Assembly (NCBI RefSeq): GCF_030264295.1
Contig: NZ_CP127173.1
Span: 5,029,501-5,093,500 of the forward strand
Length of the DNA stretch: 64,000 nucleotides
Source of the DNA: Amycolatopsis nalaikhensis
GTDB lineage: Bacteria > Actinomycetota > Actinomycetes > Mycobacteriales > Pseudonocardiaceae
Direction: 5' to 3'
Both the position numbers and the translations under genes were made by a program. Positions 60,472 through 64,000 of the stretch are shown here, piece after piece (positions within the stretch are counted from its first letter, which is position 1; the number at the start of each line of letters is the position of its first letter). The notes under the pieces are model-generated. The model was given only the letters and a program-made list of their open reading frames with translations, did not search any database and had not been told where the DNA came from.

Positions 60472-61755
60472 ATGAACGAGTACGACCGAGGACCGCAGGG
60501 CGGCGGCGAGTACCCGTACGGCTACGGGCAGGGCTACTACCAGCACCCCTACACCCAGCCGATCCCCGGCCAGCAGCCCTACGGCCATGAGGGGCAGCCT
60601 CATGGCTACTACGGCTACGGCTACCCGCCGCCCGCCTACCAGCCGCCGCCGCGCAAGCGGCACCCCTTTCGCGCGCTGACCGTCGCCGTCGTCGCGATCG
60701 CGCTGGCCGTGGTCGCCGGGCTCGGGATCGGGCACCTGATCTCCGGCTCGATCGGCCCGGCCGCGGGTGGCAACCAGAACTTCGGCTTCTCCGGGCAGCC
60801 CAGCGCGTCGCAGACCGTGCTCGACGTCGATGCCGTGTCCGCCAAGGTGAACCCGGCCATCGTCAACATCACCACCGAGCTGGGCCTGCAGGGCGCGGCC
60901 GCCGCGGGCACCGGGATCGTGCTGACCCCGGACGGCGAGGTGCTGACGAACAACCACGTCGTCGCCGGGGCGACCAGCATCAAGGTGACCAGCATCGGCA
61001 CCGGGGACACCTACAAGGCGTCCGTCGTCGGCTACGACCGCAGCGAGGACATCGCGGTCCTGCGGCTCCAGGGCGCCTCCGGGTTGCCGACGGCCACCAT
61101 CGGCGACTCGTCGACGGTCAAGGTCGGCGACCAGATCCTCGGCCTCGGCAACGCCGGCGGCCGCGGCGGCGACCCGGTGCCGGCGCCGGGCACGGTGGCG
61201 GCGCTCGACCAGTCGATCACCGCGTCCGACGAGTCCAGCGGCTCGTCCGAGCAGCTGACCGGGCTGATCCAGGTCCGCGCGAACATCGAGTCCGGCGACT
61301 CCGGCGGCCCGCTCGTCAACGCGAACGCGCAGGTCATCGGCGTCGACACGGCGGCGTCGACCGGTTACCAGCTCAACGGCCGCCGCAGCGGCGGGGTGGG
61401 ACAGGGCTTCGCGATCCCGATCAACCAGGCCGTCGACATCGCGCACAAGATCGTCGCGGGCACGGCGACGGACAAGATCCACATCGGCAAGACGGCGTTC
61501 ATCGGCGTCTCGGTGTCGGACGGCCAGGGCGCGCGGATCCGCGAGGTGGTCCCGGGCGGCCCGGCCGAGCAGGCGGGCCTGGCGGCGGGCGACGTCATCA
61601 CGGCCATCGACGGCACGCCGGTCGACTCGGCGACGGCGTTGACGAACGTGATGGACACCCACCACCCGGGCGACCGGCTGACGATGACCGTGACGAACGC
61701 GTCCGGCGCGCAGCGGCAGGTTCAGGTGAAGGCCGTCGAGGGCCCGGTGGGCTGA
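60472..61755 (+). CDS. HtrA/DegP-type membrane-anchored serine protease
   Basis: The protein has 427 residues. A Tyr/Gly/Pro/Gln-rich cytoplasmic N-terminus (1-63, repeated GYGQGYY and YGYG units) is followed by one membrane helix (about 68-92), a trypsin-like domain with triad His162 (TNNHVVAG), Asp193 (SEDIAVL) and Ser277 (GDSGGPLVN), and a C-terminal PDZ domain (FIGVSVSDGQGARIREVVPGGPAEQAGLAAGDVITAIDG). It is an envelope protein quality-control protease, PepD/HtrA-like in actinomycetes. The ATG follows GCTGGAGCTGTGC. It is transcribed alone. Confidence 0.94.
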   Translation: MNEYDRGPQGGGEYPYGYGQGYYQHPYTQPIPGQQPYGHEGQPHGYYGYGYPPPAYQPPPRKRHPFRALTVAVVAIALAVVAGLGIGHLISGSIGPAAGGNQNFGFSGQPSASQTVLDVDAVSAKVNPAIVNITTELGLQGAAAAGTGIVLTPDGEVLTNNHVVAGATSIKVTSIGTGDTYKASVVGYDRSEDIAVLRLQGASGLPTATIGDSSTVKVGDQILGLGNAGGRGGDPVPAPGTVAALDQSITASDESSGSSEQLTGLIQVRANIESGDSGGPLVNANAQVIGVDTAASTGYQLNGRRSGGVGQGFAIPINQAVDIAHKIVAGTATDKIHIGKTAFIGVSVSDGQGARIREVVPGGPAEQAGLAAGDVITAIDGTPVDSATALTNVMDTHHPGDRLTMTVTNASGAQRQVQVKAVEGPVG

Positions 61756-61759
61756 CGCC

Positions 61760-62134
61760 TCAGCGAAGCACTTCGTTGAGCACTTCGCGGTGTGTCTGCT
61801 TCGCCGCGAGGTAGCGTTCCCGGCCGGCCTCGGTCAGCGTGACGAAGATGCCGCGCCGGTCGACTTCGCAGAGCGCGCGCTCGACCAGGCCTTCCTTCTC
61901 CAGCCGGGCGACCAGCCGGGACGTCGCGCTCTGGCTGAGGTGGATGGCTTCGGTGAGGTCGGCCGAGCGGCACTTGGCGTCGCCGGTGGCGACCCGTTCC
62001 AGTGCCTCGAACTCGTTCGCGCCGATCCCGTGGCGCTCCTGCAGGCGGCACTCAAGCTTGCTGAACACAGCCGAGTAGCGCGCCAGCAGCTCGTGCCACT
62101 CCTGCACCAGGCCTTGCTCAGCGACGTCGCTCAC
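61760..62134 (-). CDS. MarR-family regulator
   Basis: The 124-residue protein starts at the GTG at 62134 (AAGGTGCTCGCC upstream); the frame stays open further upstream but into repeated promoter sequence. The winged helix is FEALERVATGDAKCRSADLTEAIHLSQSATSRLVARLEKEGLVERALCEVDRRGIFVTLTEAGRERY. It is divergent from the MFS gene at 62221, which it probably represses. The protein is short for MarR, with the second dimerisation helix reduced. Confidence 0.88.
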   Translation of the reverse strand: MSDVAEQGLVQEWHELLARYSAVFSKLECRLQERHGIGANEFEALERVATGDAKCRSADLTEAIHLSQSATSRLVARLEKEGLVERALCEVDRRGIFVTLTEAGRERYLAAKQTHREVLNEVLR

Positions 62135-62152
62135 GGCGAGCACCTTAACATG

Positions 62153-62213
62153 CACAGACATCAGATGCAAACGCATTAAATGCATCGACATTAGATGCGC
62201 GTGCATGTACTGT
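62153..62213. promoter_or_regulatory. Cluster of ATGC half-sites between MarR and MFS genes
   Basis: The 86-bp divergent gap contains repeated ATGCA/TGCAT half-sites: ATGCACAGACATC, GATGCAAACGCATTAAATGC, ATGCATCGACATTAGATGC and GCGTGCATG. GCATTAAATGC at 62173-62183 is a palindrome with one central base. This is a plausible multi-site operator for the MarR protein. Confidence 0.55.
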
Positions 62214-62220
62214 CGCCGAC

Positions 62221-63678
62221 ATGAGCTCTTCCGCGTACTTGTCCACCACTTCAACCCGGTGGGACGCACGTCTCTGGGGTGTCCTGCTCACCGTTTCGAT
62301 CGTCATCGGTCTCGACGCGCTCGACGTGTCGATGGTCGGGGTCGCGCTCCCCGCCATCCAGGCCGACCTCGGCCTGTCCACCAACGCGCTGCAATGGGTC
62401 GTCAGCGGGTACGTGCTGGGCTACGGCGGGCTGCTGCTGCTCGGCGGCCGCACCGCCGACCTGCTCGGCCGCCGCCGGGTGTTCCTCGTCGCCGTCGCCG
62501 TGTTCGCGCTGGCCTCGCTGCTCGGCGGGCTCGTCGACGACGGTGCCCTGCTCATCGCGAGCCGCTTCATCAAGGGCCTGGCCGCCGCCTTCACCGCGCC
62601 GGCCGCGCTGTCCATCATCACCACGACGTTCCAGGAGGGCCCGGCCCGCAACAAGGCGATCAGCATCTTCGCCGTGTTCGGCGCCAGCGGGTACTCCGCC
62701 GGGCTCGTGTTCTCCGGCCTGCTGACCGAGGTCGGCTGGCGCTGGACGTTCCTGCTCCCCGCGCCGATCGCCCTGGTCGCACTGGTCGCGGCGTGGAAGC
62801 TGATCCCGGCCTACCGCGCGGAGGGCGGCCGCGGCTACGACTTCCCGGGCGCCATCACCGGCGCCGCCGGTTCGCTGCTGCTGGTGTTCGGCGTCGTCGA
62901 GGCACCCGAGATCGGCTGGGCCGCGCCGCGCACGCTGATCACGTTCGTCGTCGCGCTCGCCCTGCTCGTGACGTTCGTCGTCATCGAAAAGCGCAGCAGC
63001 CACCCGTTGCTGCGGCTGGGCATCCTGCGTTCGGGCCCGCTGGCCCGCGCCAACCTCGGCGGCGCGCTGTTCTTCGGCGCGTACATCGGGTTCCAGTTCG
63101 TCGTGATGCTCTATCTGCAGCGGGTCCTCGGCTGGTCGGCGCTGCAGACGGCGCTCGGCTTCCTGCCCGCGGCGCTGATCGTGGCGTTCGGCTCGCCGCG
63201 CATCGAGCCGCTGATCGACCGCGTCGGCACGCCGCGCACGATCTTCGCCGGCGTCGTCGCGCACGTCCTCGGGTACGCGCTGTTCCTGCGGATCGACGAG
63301 CACTCGGGCTACGCGGGATATGTGCTGCCCAGCATGATCCTGCTCGGCATCGGCTTCACGCTGGCGTTCTCGTCGCTCAACATCCAGGCGACGGCCGGGA
63401 TCGCGGACGACGAGCAGGGCCTCGCGGGCGGTCTGTTGAACACGTCCCTGCAGGTGGGCGGCGCGATCGGGCTGGCGGTGGTGACGGCGGTCCTGACCGC
63501 CAACGGCGGCCGTGAAGCCTCGTCGGCCGCACTGCTCACCGGCCTGACCCCGGCGTTGAGCGTGGTCACCGGCATCGCGGTGCTGGGCCTGCTGATCGCG
63601 ATCAGCGGCCTGGTGGCCCGCCGTCGCCCGGCCGAGGCGCCGGTCCCGGAGCCGGAGCTGGCGGTCATCGCCGACTGA
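62221..63678 (+). CDS. MFS transporter, DHA2 type
   Basis: The protein has 485 residues and 14 predicted helices. It shows TVSIVIGLDALDVSMVGVALPAIQADLGLSTNALQWVVSGYVLGYGGLLLLGGRTADLLGRRRVFLVAVAVF, with motifs D1 and A. It is of the EmrB/QacA-like exporter group and may pump out a drug or an own metabolite. The ATG at 62221 follows GTCGCCGAC with no strong ribosome site, consistent with a start close to the promoter. It is divergent from the MarR gene. Confidence 0.92.
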   Translation: MSSSAYLSTTSTRWDARLWGVLLTVSIVIGLDALDVSMVGVALPAIQADLGLSTNALQWVVSGYVLGYGGLLLLGGRTADLLGRRRVFLVAVAVFALASLLGGLVDDGALLIASRFIKGLAAAFTAPAALSIITTTFQEGPARNKAISIFAVFGASGYSAGLVFSGLLTEVGWRWTFLLPAPIALVALVAAWKLIPAYRAEGGRGYDFPGAITGAAGSLLLVFGVVEAPEIGWAAPRTLITFVVALALLVTFVVIEKRSSHPLLRLGILRSGPLARANLGGALFFGAYIGFQFVVMLYLQRVLGWSALQTALGFLPAALIVAFGSPRIEPLIDRVGTPRTIFAGVVAHVLGYALFLRIDEHSGYAGYVLPSMILLGIGFTLAFSSLNIQATAGIADDEQGLAGGLLNTSLQVGGAIGLAVVTAVLTANGGREASSAALLTGLTPALSVVTGIAVLGLLIAISGLVARRRPAEAPVPEPELAVIAD

Positions 63679-63681
63679 CCC

Positions 63682-63770
63682 AAGCGCCCCAAGGCGGCCT
63701 TGGTTGCGTCTGACGCACCGAAGGCCGCCTTGGGTGCGTCTGACGCACCGAAGGCCACATTGGGGCGCTT
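63682..63770. repeat. Nested hairpin array at a convergent junction
   Basis: The outer arms AAGCGCCCCAA (63682-63692) and TTGGGGCGCTT (63760-63770) enclose two direct copies, 30 bases apart, of a unit containing GCGTCTGACGC and CACCGAAGGCC (about 63700-63726 and 63730-63756). Each copy forms its own hairpin. It lies directly between the MFS stop and the convergent AhpD-like stop and probably terminates both. Confidence 0.75.
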
Positions 63771-64000
63771 CAGGCCGCGCGCTCGTCCGTGCCCGGCACC
63801 TTGGCCGTGCTGATCGCGATGCGGTTCCACGTGTTGATCGCGAAGATCAGCGCGAGCAGTTGGCCCAGTTCTTCTTCGGTGAATTCGGCGGCCGCCCGGG
63901 CGTAGACATCGTCGGGCACGCCACCCGAGATCGAGGTGACGGCTTCGGTCAGCGCCAGCGCCGCCTGCTCCTTCGCGCTGAAGAAGTGCGAAGCCTCGGC
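63770..64000 (-). CDS. Carboxymuconolactone decarboxylase/AhpD-like protein, start outside window
   Basis: The last 76 residues are visible. SHFFSAKEQAALALTEAVTSISGGVPDDVYARAAAEFTEEELGQLLALIFAINTWNRIAISTAKVPG is the typical C-terminal half of CMD-domain proteins (alkylhydroperoxidase AhpD core), where the CxxC and catalytic His would lie upstream of the window edge. The stop TGA (63770-63772) overlaps the hairpin array. A small antioxidant or peroxidase-like role is inferred from the family. Confidence 0.85.
   Translation of the reverse strand, partial: AEASHFFSAKEQAALALTEAVTSISGGVPDDVYARAAAEFTEEELGQLLALIFAINTWNRIAISTAKVPGTDERAA

Noticed and set aside
1..64000. tRNA, rRNA or riboswitch genes
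   Set aside because: Looked for cloverleaf-like GTTCGAATC segments, a conserved T-box and glycine riboswitch-like leader before glyA or the sox genes; nothing convincing was found by eye. A covariance-model scan would be decisive.

Overview
The window looks like chromosome of a high-GC filamentous actinomycete, most likely a Pseudonocardiaceae member such as Amycolatopsis. This is inferred from very high GC, strong G/C at third codon positions, many GTG starts, four-base ATGA/GTGA overlaps, secreted polysaccharide hydrolases, sugar ABC importers without an ATPase gene, and many single-purpose regulators. No rRNA, tRNA, CRISPR array, phage or plasmid module was seen. The only mobile element is one IS30-family insertion sequence.

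Layout. 0-3 kb: the C-terminal part of a membrane Ser/Thr kinase, an unknown small protein and a P-loop protein. 3-5 kb: a secreted GH18 chitinase behind two DasR-type (dre) operators. 5-10.8 kb: an IclR regulator with pobA (4-hydroxybenzoate hydroxylase), then a tightly packed run of MFS exporter, PEP mutase/isocitrate lyase-family enzyme, DinB-like protein and ECF sigma factor. 10.8-12.6 kb: a TetR/MFS divergent pair. 13-20.8 kb: a LacI-controlled unit (FAD oxidoreductase; frameshifted LacI gene; sugar-binding lipoprotein, two permeases and a Tat-exported protein of unknown family), with a shared TAATTCGAATTA-type operator. 20.6-26.5 kb: a two-component system divergent from a GH92 alpha-mannosidase. 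26.5-27.7 kb: the IS30 element, inserted into a palindromic repeat. 27.8-35.2 kb: secreted lipase, PucR regulator, two small lipoproteins, a DUF885 protein and a secreted GH3 exo-beta-glucanase. 35.7-39.6 kb: an Lrp regulator and a branched-chain 2-oxoacid dehydrogenase operon (E1alpha, E1beta, E2). 39.6-41.2 kb: an unknown two-gene membrane/coiled-coil module.

41.2-59.9 kb is the main metabolic block. It encodes an almost complete route from choline to glycine and serine with recycling of one-carbon units: permease, choline dehydrogenase (betA) and betaine aldehyde dehydrogenase (betB) with a divergent TetR regulator; a Rieske oxygenase (probable glycine betaine demethylase) with separate Rieske ferredoxin and ferredoxin reductase; a GntR regulator; and a long operon glyA-soxB-soxD-soxA-soxG-purU-dimethylglycine oxidase-cyclodeaminase/cyclohydrolase. 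Methylene-THF made by the dimethylglycine and sarcosine oxidases can be used by GlyA or oxidised, hydrolysed and released as formate by PurU. 59.9-64 kb: an MmpS-like lipoprotein, an HtrA-type protease, a MarR/MFS divergent pair and the 3' end of a carboxymuconolactone decarboxylase-like gene.

Four genes (LacI, E1alpha, APC permease, cyclodeaminase) carry one-base shifts in otherwise undamaged reading frames. These are either assembly errors or very recent mutations. A 46-48 bp palindrome occurs at four convergent gene junctions, and a different 20-bp palindrome is duplicated in frame inside soxG.
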